A stretch of DNA of 64,000 nt from Sphingobacterium sp. xlx-96. GTDB lineage: Bacteria > Bacteroidota > Bacteroidia > Sphingobacteriales > Sphingobacteriaceae. The translations under genes and the position numbers were made by a program. Of the stretch, positions 7,796-16,681 are shown in pieces (positions within the stretch are counted from its first letter, which is position 1; each line of letters starts with the position of its first letter). The notes beneath the pieces are model-generated. The model saw only the letters and a list, made by a program, of their open reading frames with translations. It ran no database searches and was not told the DNA's origin. Where the stretch lies: the NCBI RefSeq assembly GCF_011007365.1, contig NZ_WFKM01000010.1:1-64000 (forward strand), given 5' to 3'.

Positions 7796-8069
7796 GCTAC
7801 TAAAGAGAGCTGAAAACGAGCTGTTAAATTCCTGCGATTGGTACGAAGAGCAAAAAAAGGGATTGGCCCGACGTTTTCTTAAAGAGCTGGACACACGTTT
7901 TAAGTTGATAACAAAAAACCCCCAGTTATACCAGACTCAAGGCGATGGCAACATTCGTTGTGCACCTCTAAAAAAATTTCCTTTCTTAATTATCTACTGG
8001 CATGACGAAAGTCTGAAAACAGTTTTCGTGATATCTATATTTCACACCAGCAGGGAGACCATTCTTTAA
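7782..8069 (+). CDS. RelE/ParE family toxin
   Basis: The 95-aa product has the RelE/ParE layout: an N-terminal strand (YTLKLLKRAENELL), two helices with WYEEQKKGLARRFLKELD, then strands with FPFLIIYWHDES and VFVISIFHTSRE. Members are either ribosome-dependent mRNA interferases (RelE) or gyrase poisons (ParE); the DWYEEQ...GL.RRF pattern is more ParE-like. It starts with GTG at 7782 inside the antitoxin gene. No disabling change is seen. Confidence 0.85.
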   Translation: MYTLKLLKRAENELLNSCDWYEEQKKGLARRFLKELDTRFKLITKNPQLYQTQGDGNIRCAPLKKFPFLIIYWHDESLKTVFVISIFHTSRETIL

Positions 8070-8098
8070 GATCATTCTATTATTGATATTTTTGACAG

Positions 8099-8189
8099 AT
8101 GATCGAAGTCGAACATATAGTATCTGTACGCAAACCTGAAAAACCAGACGTGGTCATGGCACGGATGGACTATGTGATCATCTGCCAAA
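8099..8189 (+). pseudogene. 5' fragment of a second copy of the fourth operon gene
   Basis: Thirty codons nearly identical to the start of the 2461-3120 gene (here with an ATG start) break off at about 8189. Beyond the junction the frame continues to a stop at 8314 with unrelated sequence containing four TCCATGGA-like words at 8194-8312. Together with 7286-7429 this shows a rearranged second copy of the HTH operon. Confidence 0.75.
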
Positions 8190-8421
8190 CAGATCCATGG
8201 AAAGAAACAACCTCCCATAGCAGCCGCCCGTCCACTTCATGGAAAAGTCCACAATGTATAAAGGATCGTTCGTCAAGTCCATGGAGAAAAACCAGTCCTC
8301 TTGGGAGTCCATGAACGACCCTAAGTGCAAATTAGTATATCTCCACACCCCTCCCTAGAAGTCTCACTTTTTTTTCCAAACTTTACCTCCATTATTTCAA
8401 ACACTTAATCTAGGTATTACT

Positions 8422-9816
8422 ATGTTTTCGGTACAGACTTATCAATCCCGAAGAGCAGCGCTTCAAAAGCAAATCTCCAGTGGTGTCCTGCTCTTCTTAG
8501 GGAATATTGAGAATCCTATTAATTTCGAGCATAACACCTATCCTTTTCGTCAGGATAGTACTTTTTTATATTACTTTGGCATTCCTGCTCCTTATCTAGC
8601 TGCCATTATCGATATAGACAATGATAAAACGATCATTTTTGGCAATGAGCTGAGTATAGATGATATCGTATGGACCGGACAGCAGGAGTCGCTGAAAGAT
8701 AAATCCTTAAAATGTGGAGTGCAGGAAACGCTTCCTTTCGCACAATTGGCATCATACCTACAACAAGCTAAAAAAATTGGTAGGACTATACACTACCTTC
8801 CGCCGTATCAATCCAGCAACAAACTATTGCTTGGCGAATTATTGCAGGTCAACCCGAAGGAAATAAATCCCTCTGTTCCATTTATCAAAGCCGTGGTAGC
8901 ACAACGATCGATCAAAGAGAACCAAGAGATAGCTGAAATCGAAAAAGCATTGACAGTCTCTACAGAAATGCATCTATTAGCTATGCGTACGGCTCAGGTC
9001 GGTATACAGGAACGCCATATCGCCGTTGCCATCCAACACTACGCGTATGACCACAACTGTAACTTTGCTTATCCACCAATAGTGACGGTACATGGAGAGA
9101 TACTTCACAATGCTTATCAACAGAACTTCCTAAAAGAAGGCGATATGATACTGAACGATTCGGGTGCGGAGACGGCTATGGGCTATGCAGCAGATCTCAC
9201 CCGGACTTTCCCGGTTTCGGGGCGCTTCACTGCACGCCAACGGGACTTATATAATGTCGTACTAAAAGCTTTCGAGGGAGCGAGAGAGCGTCTGAAACCA
9301 GGGATAAAGTTTAAGGATGTACATCTGCTTGCAGCAAGACATCTTGTCGAAGGTCTTGTGGCGGTAGGACTGATGAAGGGAGATCCGGAAGAGGCTGTAC
9401 AGGCACATGCACACACCCTATTCTTTCAATGTGGATTAGGCCATATGATGGGGCTCGATGTACATGATATGGAAGATCTGGGCGAGCAGTATGTGGGATA
9501 CACCGAGCAAGAGCCTAAGGATACGAGTACATTTGGTCTTAAATCTCTACGCCTGGGACGTGAACTACAAACAGGATTCGTGCTGACTGTCGAACCGGGG
9601 ATCTACATCATACCGGAACTTATCGATATGTGGAAGAAGGAAAATAAGCTGTCCCAGTTCATTAATTATGACCTGCTGGAGTCGTACCGTGATTTTGGCG
9701 GTATACGGATAGAAGATAATTTCTTAATTACCAATGAGGGTTTCCGTATGTTAGGCCCCGAGTTAATCAAATCAGTAGAAGATATAGAAAACTATAGAAC
9801 CAATCATGTACAATAA
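8422..9816 (+). CDS. pepP: Xaa-Pro aminopeptidase (aminopeptidase P family)
   Basis: This 464-aa M24B metallopeptidase removes N-terminal residues that precede proline. An AMP_N domain (about 1-140) is followed by the pita-bread catalytic fold with all five metal ligands: Asp246 (NDSGAE), Asp258 (ADLTRTFP), His341 (GHMMGLDVHD), Glu391 (TVEPGIY) and Glu431 (RIEDNF). No signal peptide is seen, so it is cytoplasmic. Its last 11 nt overlap the start of the DPP-IV-type gene, giving a coupled pair that would act together on proline-containing peptides. Confidence 0.93.
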   Translation: MFSVQTYQSRRAALQKQISSGVLLFLGNIENPINFEHNTYPFRQDSTFLYYFGIPAPYLAAIIDIDNDKTIIFGNELSIDDIVWTGQQESLKDKSLKCGVQETLPFAQLASYLQQAKKIGRTIHYLPPYQSSNKLLLGELLQVNPKEINPSVPFIKAVVAQRSIKENQEIAEIEKALTVSTEMHLLAMRTAQVGIQERHIAVAIQHYAYDHNCNFAYPPIVTVHGEILHNAYQQNFLKEGDMILNDSGAETAMGYAADLTRTFPVSGRFTARQRDLYNVVLKAFEGARERLKPGIKFKDVHLLAARHLVEGLVAVGLMKGDPEEAVQAHAHTLFFQCGLGHMMGLDVHDMEDLGEQYVGYTEQEPKDTSTFGLKSLRLGRELQTGFVLTVEPGIYIIPELIDMWKKENKLSQFINYDLLESYRDFGGIRIEDNFLITNEGFRMLGPELIKSVEDIENYRTNHVQ

Positions 9817-11980
9817 GATCACACGCATTTTACTAGCCTTATTCGCAGTTCAGCTCTTTTGTCTGGCGTCGGCGGCAGCGCAGACGCAATGGACTGAAGA
9901 TGGCAATGGATACTACGATTTCTCTAAAGATGGTATCGTCATTGTCGACCTCTTGCACGCCAACAAACGAGAAGTATTTCTTGCGGCCAAAGACCTTACT
10001 CCAACAGGACAACGCTCACCACTGGAAGTGCAGAGCTTTCAATTGTCACCAGACAAAAAGACGCTCTTGTTATTTGCAAATACCAAACGGGTATGGCGCG
10101 AAAATACGAGAGGTGACTATTGGCTGTACAACCTGAACAATAAAGCGCTGACACAGTTGGGCAAGGGACTGCCGGAATCGTCATTGATGTTTGCTAAATT
10201 CTCGCCCGATGGAAAACAGGTGGCTTATGTCTCTAAACATAATATCTACATAGAAGATACCAATACGCTAGACTATAAACAGATAACGCAGGATGGCACT
10301 GATCGTATGATCAATGGTACCTTCGACTGGGCCTATGAAGAGGAATTTGGCACGAAGGACGGTTTCAGATGGTCTCCGGATGGAAAAAAAATAGCCTACT
10401 GGAAGCAGGATGCGAAAGATACACGCCATTTCTACATGATCAATAATACAGATAGCCTGTATTCGTTTATCATTCCTGTGGAGTATCCGAAGGTAGGACT
10501 CAAGCCTTCAGCTACCAGTATATGGGTGTATGACCTAAATAATAGCACCAACAAGCCGATGGATATCCCTGGTGATCCCAGCCAGCATTATATCCCACGC
10601 ATGGAATGGACGCTGGATGCGAAGTCTGTGATATTACAACAGCTGAACCGCAAACAGAACGAGAGTAAAATCATGCTTAGCGATGCTAATACAGGAACTA
10701 GCCATACAATACATACCGAAACTGACCCTGCTTGGATAGATATCAAAGCACGTTGGAATGACGGTGATCCCAGTGGATGGGACTGGATGGACGGAGGCAA
10801 AGCCTTTATCTGGCTCTCGGAAAAATCAGGATGGAGACAGATCTATAAAATCGATCTTCAAGGTAAGGAGACGTTGTTAAGTAAAGACAACTTTGATGTG
10901 ATCCAGATAGACCGAATTGATCCCCTATCCAAAAGTATTTACTTCAGCGCCTCTCCACTCAACGCAACCCAAAAGCATCTTTATCAGTTGTCTTTTGCAG
11001 GAGGTAAAGCAAAACGGATTACACCGGCTGAACTGAAAGGTACGAACAGCTATACGATCTCACCTAATGGAAAACTGGCTATTTTTACCCAAAATAGCAC
11101 CACGGCTTATAGTAATGGTTCCGTAGTATCCCTGCCTGCTCATTCGCAGCTCATCCCTCCTACGCGGGAGATGCAAGCGGACAAAACCATACCGCACACG
11201 GAGTTTTTCCAGGTGACAACGGTGGATGGAGTGACACTGGATGGCTGGATGGTGAAGCCTAAAAACTTTGACCCGCAGAAGAAATACCCGGTAGTCTTTT
11301 ACGTATACGGTGAGCCTGCTTCGCAAACAGTGACGGATAACTTTTACGCAGGTAAGAACTTTCTGTATGCTGGTGATATGACCGAGGATGGTTATGTCTA
11401 CATCTCGCTGGAAAACCGTGGTGCTCCTGCTCCTAAGGGACGTGAGTGGCGCAAATCCATCTATAAAAACATAGGTGTAATCAACATCAGGGACCAGGCT
11501 ATGGGTGCCAAAGAAATTTTCAAGTGGGGATTTATAGATACGGACCGTGTGGCTGTATGGGGATGGTCCGGAGGTGGGGCTTCTACCCTCAATCTATTGG
11601 GGCAGTATCCGGATATATACCAAACGGGGATCTCCGTAGCACCCGTGACCAATCAACTCTTGTACGATAATATCTACCAGGAACGATACATGGGATTGCC
11701 TCAGGAAAATGAAGCTGATTTTATAAAAGGATCGGCACTGACCTATGCCAAAAATGTACGGGGCAATCTCCTACTGATTCATGGTACGGGTGATGATAAT
11801 GTACACTATCAGAATGCGGAAGTATATATCAATGAGCTTATCAAACATGGTATCACCTTTGACATGATGGCCTATCCGAACCGCAGCCATTCGATCAACG
11901 AAGGGGAAGGCACATCGGAACATTTAGCTAGACTGTACACGCGATACCTAAAGCAACACTGTCCACCAGGCGCTAAATAG
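9806..11980 (+). CDS. dipeptidyl peptidase IV-type S9 peptidase
   Basis: The 724-aa protein has a signal peptide (residues 1-25, ending SAAAQ), an eight-bladed beta-propeller with the EE pair in WAYEEEFG that anchors substrate N-termini in DPP-IV, and a C-terminal alpha/beta hydrolase with Ser588 (GWSGGG), Asp663/664 (HGTGDDNVH) and His695 (RSHSI). It would cut X-Pro dipeptides in the periplasm. It is translationally coupled to the aminopeptidase P gene and ends 3 nt before a strong hairpin. Confidence 0.93.
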   Translation: MYNKITRILLALFAVQLFCLASAAAQTQWTEDGNGYYDFSKDGIVIVDLLHANKREVFLAAKDLTPTGQRSPLEVQSFQLSPDKKTLLLFANTKRVWRENTRGDYWLYNLNNKALTQLGKGLPESSLMFAKFSPDGKQVAYVSKHNIYIEDTNTLDYKQITQDGTDRMINGTFDWAYEEEFGTKDGFRWSPDGKKIAYWKQDAKDTRHFYMINNTDSLYSFIIPVEYPKVGLKPSATSIWVYDLNNSTNKPMDIPGDPSQHYIPRMEWTLDAKSVILQQLNRKQNESKIMLSDANTGTSHTIHTETDPAWIDIKARWNDGDPSGWDWMDGGKAFIWLSEKSGWRQIYKIDLQGKETLLSKDNFDVIQIDRIDPLSKSIYFSASPLNATQKHLYQLSFAGGKAKRITPAELKGTNSYTISPNGKLAIFTQNSTTAYSNGSVVSLPAHSQLIPPTREMQADKTIPHTEFFQVTTVDGVTLDGWMVKPKNFDPQKKYPVVFYVYGEPASQTVTDNFYAGKNFLYAGDMTEDGYVYISLENRGAPAPKGREWRKSIYKNIGVINIRDQAMGAKEIFKWGFIDTDRVAVWGWSGGGASTLNLLGQYPDIYQTGISVAPVTNQLLYDNIYQERYMGLPQENEADFIKGSALTYAKNVRGNLLLIHGTGDDNVHYQNAEVYINELIKHGITFDMMAYPNRSHSINEGEGTSEHLARLYTRYLKQHCPPGAK

Positions 11981-11983
11981 CAA

Positions 11984-12025
11984 AAAACAAATAAAACTTG
12001 TCAGATGGCAAGTTTTATTTGTTTT
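11984..12025 (+). terminator. long hairpin terminator
   Basis: A 17-bp perfect stem (AAAACAAATAAAACTTG with its complement at 12009-12025) encloses an 8-nt loop directly after the peptidase stop. It ends the pepP-DPP operon. It also overlaps the upstream ATG at 12005 of the next frame, which argues against that start. Confidence 0.75.
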
Positions 12026-12064
12026 ATACTGACTATTATTGTGTTACCAAAAAAAAACACAACA

Positions 12065-12763
12065 ATGAAAAAGCTATTTAAGGAATACTGTCAGCCTCGT
12101 CTAAAATTGGTAATAGCCATAAGTAGTCTGCTCGTCCTATCATTACCACAATCTTTTGCATCTACGAGCAAAGACATTTTAGATCAAATACCTCAAAACT
12201 ATAGTACACAAATCCTTGTCAGGCAAGATAGTGGTGATATTAGCAAGCTTATACAATACTATGAGGATACCAGTCTAGCTTTGCAAAAGAGCATTTCTGG
12301 GCTGAGTAACGAACAGCTACAATTTAAACCCGATCAAAACCACTGGTCTGTTAGTCAATGCCTAGAACATATCATACTCACTGAAAAAATGCTCTTTGAC
12401 ATGATACAACAACAGCTAGGAAAAGATTCTCAATCAGATCCTACAAATCAACGTAGTCAGACTGATGAAGAAATTTTAAAAACAATTACTAATCGAAGTC
12501 AAAAATTTCAGGCTCCAGAAATGTTACAACCCAAAGGTCAATACGAAAATACCAGTGTGGCTTGGGCAGATTTCGACAAAGAGCGTAAGTTAATAATAGA
12601 TTACATAAAAAGTGCTGATATTGTTAAGTTACGTAGTCATTTGAGTAAATACCCTACAGGCGTAGCTGATGGGTATCAAAGTCTGCTATTTCTAGCTGCT
12701 CATACCGCCAGACATACCGCCCAGATTCAAGAAATAAAATCCAACGCCAATTTCCCAAAGTAA
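12065..12763 (+). CDS. DinB-like protein with signal peptide
   Basis: The 232-aa product begins at ATG 12065 (the frame is open to 12005, but that ATG lies in the terminator loop). Residues 1-36 form a signal peptide ending SFA. The rest is a DinB/YfiT four-helix bundle with metal-type histidines in NHWSVSQCLEHIILTEK and HTARHTAQI. DinB-like proteins bind a divalent metal and several are thiol transferases; the substrate here is unknown. Export to the envelope is the unusual trait compared with typical cytoplasmic members. Confidence 0.8.
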   Translation: MKKLFKEYCQPRLKLVIAISSLLVLSLPQSFASTSKDILDQIPQNYSTQILVRQDSGDISKLIQYYEDTSLALQKSISGLSNEQLQFKPDQNHWSVSQCLEHIILTEKMLFDMIQQQLGKDSQSDPTNQRSQTDEEILKTITNRSQKFQAPEMLQPKGQYENTSVAWADFDKERKLIIDYIKSADIVKLRSHLSKYPTGVADGYQSLLFLAAHTARHTAQIQEIKSNANFPK

Positions 12764-12808
12764 TTGCGGATTATTCTTGACAATTTAATTGAAAGCTTGT
12801 ATCTTTAT

Positions 12809-12849
12809 TATCAAGGTGATATCTCTATTCCAGTCGTATCACCTTGATA
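12809..12849 (+). promoter_or_regulatory. 12-bp hairpin upstream of a small membrane protein gene
   Basis: TATCAAGGTGAT (12809-12820) pairs perfectly with ATCACCTTGATA (12838-12849), leaving a 17-nt loop. There is no T-run after it, and it ends 13 nt before the ATG of the small gene, so it could be a DinB gene terminator or a fold in the leader of the next gene. Confidence 0.45.
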
Positions 12850-12862
12850 TAAATCTAAGTAC

Positions 12863-13033
12863 ATGAGAAAATTTAAATTAGATCGGACATTGGTACCTAT
12901 AGCCATGTTATTATTAGTTTTTGGAATAACAAGCAATGAAACCTATATCAAGTTTACATTGATGGGTGTATCTATCCTTCTAAATTTCACGGCTCTACTA
13001 ATTAATACCCAACAGATTAAAAACAAGGAATAG
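12863..13033 (+). CDS. small membrane protein (56 aa)
   Basis: An ATG at 12863 opens 56 codons ending in TAG (13031-13033). The product has two hydrophobic segments (LVPIAMLLLVFGI and FTLMGVSILLNFTALLI) flanked by basic N- and C-terminal ends (MRKFKLDR, IKNKE), typical of a two-helix inner-membrane protein. No family is recognised. From 13034 to 13292 I see no further gene. Confidence 0.5.
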   Translation: MRKFKLDRTLVPIAMLLLVFGITSNETYIKFTLMGVSILLNFTALLINTQQIKNKE

Positions 13034-13292
13034 TATCTTGGATATTCTATGGTGCTTTTTTGCAGCACTCACTGTGCTATAGCCCATCTAAACCTTAACT
13101 TGCCTATGCACCATTGGTTATAGGTACATCAACTTACTGATTCATAGCCCCTACGACTATTTAATATTTCTTCATCACCTATATCCTATGAAGAAAATTT
13201 TGTAGTCTTGTGCTTCCGATGTTCTTTCAGTTTTTTATTATTTAATGATCATGGAACAGTATCTAACGATCATATTATAGGGGTAAATATTT

Positions 13293-14235
13293 ATGCCAAC
13301 TAAAAACACGAAAATAGCCCTTCCTGCGCCGCTTCTATCTATAGCTTGTTTACAAGGCGGAGCCTCTATTGCAAAGCAATGATTTCCAGCTATAGGTGCC
13401 ATTGGTACCAACACCTTACGCATTGGATTATCTGCTATATTACTTACATTAATCAACCGTCCTCAGTTTTCTAAATTCACCGGACAATAATGGTGGTACG
13501 CTGCATTGTATAGAATCGGTATCGCGGCGATGAACCTTATTTTCTATATGTCCATACAACGTATTCCATTAGGTCTAGCCGTCACTGTCGAATTTGTAGG
13601 ACCACTTTTCTTGGCTTTATCCCTTTCACGCAAGCTACTTGATACCGCTTGGGCTCTCCTAGCCTGTATAGGTATATTACTGATCGTTCCCTGGACAAAT
13701 AGTGATGTAGACCTCATAGGATCTGGTATTAGCTTTATTAGCAGGTACGTTCTGGGCCATGTATATCGTCGTGGGAAGCAAAGTATCGAAAGTCATGGAG
13801 GGTAAAGACGCAGTAACAACAGGTATGCTATTTGCGACGTTAATCATCATTCCATTCTCCCTTTGGGATGGCGCTATATTTCAGGTTACCCCTCTATTAC
13901 TATTTAATGGATTTGGTGCCGCTATTTTCTCTAGTGCGCTCCCATTTTCTTTAGACCTCGTCGCGGTTAAGCATCTAACTTATAGGACTTTCAGTATCTT
14001 AACAAGTCTAGAACCAGCTTTTGCAGCTTTTTTAGGATTGCTTTTTCTGCAAGAAGCCCTTACATTTTCACAATGGCTATCCATCTGTTTTGTTATAACG
14101 GTCAAATGCTATACCTGTATACCAGAGATAAGACGCCAGATCATATGGCCAAAGTTAGCTTCTGCGGGGACACAAGTTACAATGCATAGATCCAATAGCT
14201 TTTGCTATAGCGATGTAAGAACAGGCTATTGTTGA
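13293..14235 (+). pseudogene. EamA-family (RhtA-like) exporter, broken
   Basis: Three frames together give an inner-membrane EamA transporter resembling RhtA amino-acid exporters (TNTLRIGLSAILL, VEFVGPLFLAL, LLAGTFWAMYIV, EPAFAAFLGLLFLQE). Lesions: an in-frame TGA at 13380-13382, TAA at 13488-13490, and one extra base at about 13731 that shifts the frame between SG and ALLAG. After SQWLSICFV the C-terminal end no longer looks like the family. The gene cannot make a full transporter. Confidence 0.85.
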
Positions 14236-14589
14236 TTATATGTGTAGAGAAACCGCGATTCAAAAGTGTCCAATCTTTTTTATAAAGGAATCCTCGATGT
14301 TGTGGGATAGTTAATCCTCTCTGACTTGGCAGTGCCTGACAGCATATGCGAAGGCTGTTTACAGCACATATATTAGGAAACTGTTTTTATTACCCTTCCA
14401 TGGGAGGCTATCTACATCAATAATACCGAACGAAAACAATCCATTCCGGTGGTAGCAGCAACTTATAAATCGATGTGCGCAACCTATGAAAGCTTGGGGT
14501 ACCCCTAATTGAAGTACCCAAGCTATCCGTAGCACAGCGAGCAGATTTCATTCTACCGCAACTTGAATAAATTCCTCGTAGATCTCTAT
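14236..14589. other. gene-free stretch with one hairpin
   Basis: No convincing coding frame is seen in 354 bp. AGCTTGGGGTAC (14491-14502) pairs with GTACCCAAGCT (14514-14524) with one bulged G. The stretch may hold debris of lost genes between the broken exporter and the metal-efflux operon. Confidence 0.5.
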
Positions 14590-16653
14590 TTATTCAAAAT
14601 TAAAGCGCTGTATCCGTACCGCATTCAGAATCGCCAATAAAGCTACCCCTACATCTGCAAATACCGCTTCCCACATCGTAGCCAGACCTCCTGCTCCTAG
14701 CACAAGAACAATAGCCTTTACCACAAAAGCCAGTACAATATTTTGCCATACGATACGTTTAGTTTTCTTGCCAATACGTATAGCAATAGGAATTTTACTC
14801 GGTCTATCATCTTGTATGACCACATCGGCCGTCTCAATAGTAGCATCACTGCCCAATCCGCCCATTGCTATCCCCACATCACTGAGCGCCACTACCGGAG
14901 CATCATTGACACCATCACCAACGAATGCCACCGATTCGCCTTTACTTTTAATCTCCTCAACTCGCTTTACTTTGTCTTCTGGCAACAAATCTCCGAAAGC
15001 ATGGTCTATACCAAGTTCCTTAGCGACATACTGCACTACCGAGCTCTTATCACCACTTAACATAGTAGCTTTGACTCCGCTCCTATGTAATTGTCTAATC
15101 GTCTTTAACGCGTCGTCTTTGATCCGATCCGAAATAGTGATATATCCCGCAAACTGCCCTCCGTAAGCGATTGCGATGACTGTGAAGACGATAGAAGCAG
15201 GATCGATATCGTAATCGATAGAAAACTTGTCCATCAATCTAAAATTACCCACCAACAGCTCCCTGCCTTTTACGGAGGCCTTCAACCCATGTCCAGCTAT
15301 CTCCTCTACCTCTTCGAGCACAAGACTATGATCCAGATCACCTACATAATTATGGATAGCTGTCGCCACAGGATGCGAACTTTTACTTTCCAAGCTATTG
15401 ACCATAGCTAGGATTTCCTTTCTGTCAAATCCATCTGCTAACTCGAGCTTCTGTACTTCGAAAACACCTTCCGTCATAGTGCCGGTTTTGTCCATCACCA
15501 CGTTCTGTATGTCTGATAGAACATCTAAAAAGTTGGATCCTTTAATTAAGATTCCATTGCGGCTAGCAGCTCCAATCCCTCCAAAGTATCCCAACGGAAT
15601 TGATATTACTAAAGCACAAGGACAGGAGATCACTAAAAACACCAATGCCCTATAAAGCCATACAGTAAACTGATAATCCGTAACGAAGAGTGCGGGTAAT
15701 AAGGCTATGGCGACAGCCAAAAAGACAACAATAGGCGTATAAATCTTGGCAAACCTGGAGATAAACAATTCTGTAGGTGCTTTTTTGTTACTGGCATTCT
15801 GCACCATCTCCAAAATCCTACTCAATTTGCTATCTGCATAAGCCGTAGTAACCAGCACATTAACTAGGGTATCTAGATTGATCATTCCTGCCAGTACTAC
15901 TTCGCCCTCATATTTGGTATCAGGTTTACTCTCTCCAGTGAGGGCAGCGGTATTAAATACTGCTTTTTCATTCATCAGGATACCATCCAAACCTAGTTTT
16001 TCACCAGCTTTAAGCTGTATGACATCATTGATTCGTACATCTTTCGCTTTGATCTGCAACGCTACTCCATTACGCATCACTGTAGCTTGATCAGGCCTTT
16101 GGTCTAGCAAAGACTTAATATTAGATTTAGCACGCGACACTGCCAGTGTCTGAAAGCTCTCTCCAACGGCATAAAATAACATCACAGCAACGCCTTCCGG
16201 GTATTCACTAATCGCAAAAGCACCTAATGTCGCAATCCCCATCAGGAAAAACTCAGAGAAAAAATTACCCCTAAATATACTTACCACAGCATCCTTTAAA
16301 ACGGGGAGTCCCACCGGGACATAAGCGACTAGATACCAAAGTACCCTAACCCAACCTTTGAACCATTCCTTCGGATAATAATTATCGATACCTAGAGCTA
16401 CCAACAATAAGACCAAACTCATAATAGCTGGTATAAATAGCCTTAAATAATTCCCAGTCCCCAAATCATGACTATGGTCGTGATCTTCGTCGTGAGAATC
16501 CGCTTCGACATCATGCGTGCAGCAATCGCCTTTCTCCTTTCTATTTTTTGAACCTACAAGTTCGGAAGCCCCCGCTTTGTCGTATATTTTCTGACTTTGT
16601 GTACAACAAAGCTGTCTCCCCATTTCGTCATATCGATGTTTATGTTCGTCCAT
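14590..16653 (-). CDS. zntA: Zn/Cd/Pb-exporting P1B-type ATPase
   Basis: The 687-aa protein pumps divalent soft metals out of the cytoplasm using ATP. Visible motifs: TGES (actuator), Cys344-Pro-Cys346 in the metal-binding helix, Asp388 in DKTGT (phosphorylation), SSHPVA (HP locus) and GDGVNDAP. Lys646 in the seventh and Asp667 in the eighth helix match the Zn/Cd/Pb subgroup (P1B-2). There is no N-terminal HMA domain; instead a His/Cys-rich tail (DCCTHD, HDEDHDHSHD) probably gathers metal. It is the last gene of the czc operon, 28 nt after czcB. Confidence 0.92.
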   Translation of the reverse strand: MDEHKHRYDEMGRQLCCTQSQKIYDKAGASELVGSKNRKEKGDCCTHDVEADSHDEDHDHSHDLGTGNYLRLFIPAIMSLVLLLVALGIDNYYPKEWFKGWVRVLWYLVAYVPVGLPVLKDAVVSIFRGNFFSEFFLMGIATLGAFAISEYPEGVAVMLFYAVGESFQTLAVSRAKSNIKSLLDQRPDQATVMRNGVALQIKAKDVRINDVIQLKAGEKLGLDGILMNEKAVFNTAALTGESKPDTKYEGEVVLAGMINLDTLVNVLVTTAYADSKLSRILEMVQNASNKKAPTELFISRFAKIYTPIVVFLAVAIALLPALFVTDYQFTVWLYRALVFLVISCPCALVISIPLGYFGGIGAASRNGILIKGSNFLDVLSDIQNVVMDKTGTMTEGVFEVQKLELADGFDRKEILAMVNSLESKSSHPVATAIHNYVGDLDHSLVLEEVEEIAGHGLKASVKGRELLVGNFRLMDKFSIDYDIDPASIVFTVIAIAYGGQFAGYITISDRIKDDALKTIRQLHRSGVKATMLSGDKSSVVQYVAKELGIDHAFGDLLPEDKVKRVEEIKSKGESVAFVGDGVNDAPVVALSDVGIAMGGLGSDATIETADVVIQDDRPSKIPIAIRIGKKTKRIVWQNIVLAFVVKAIVLVLGAGGLATMWEAVFADVGVALLAILNAVRIQRFNFE

Positions 16654-16681
16654 ACTGTTAATTTCATCAAATTTTGTTGTA

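Noticed and set aside
12005..12064. Upstream ATG start for the DinB-like protein
   Set aside because: It lies in the loop of the strong terminator hairpin and adds a leader in front of a proper signal peptide at 12065.
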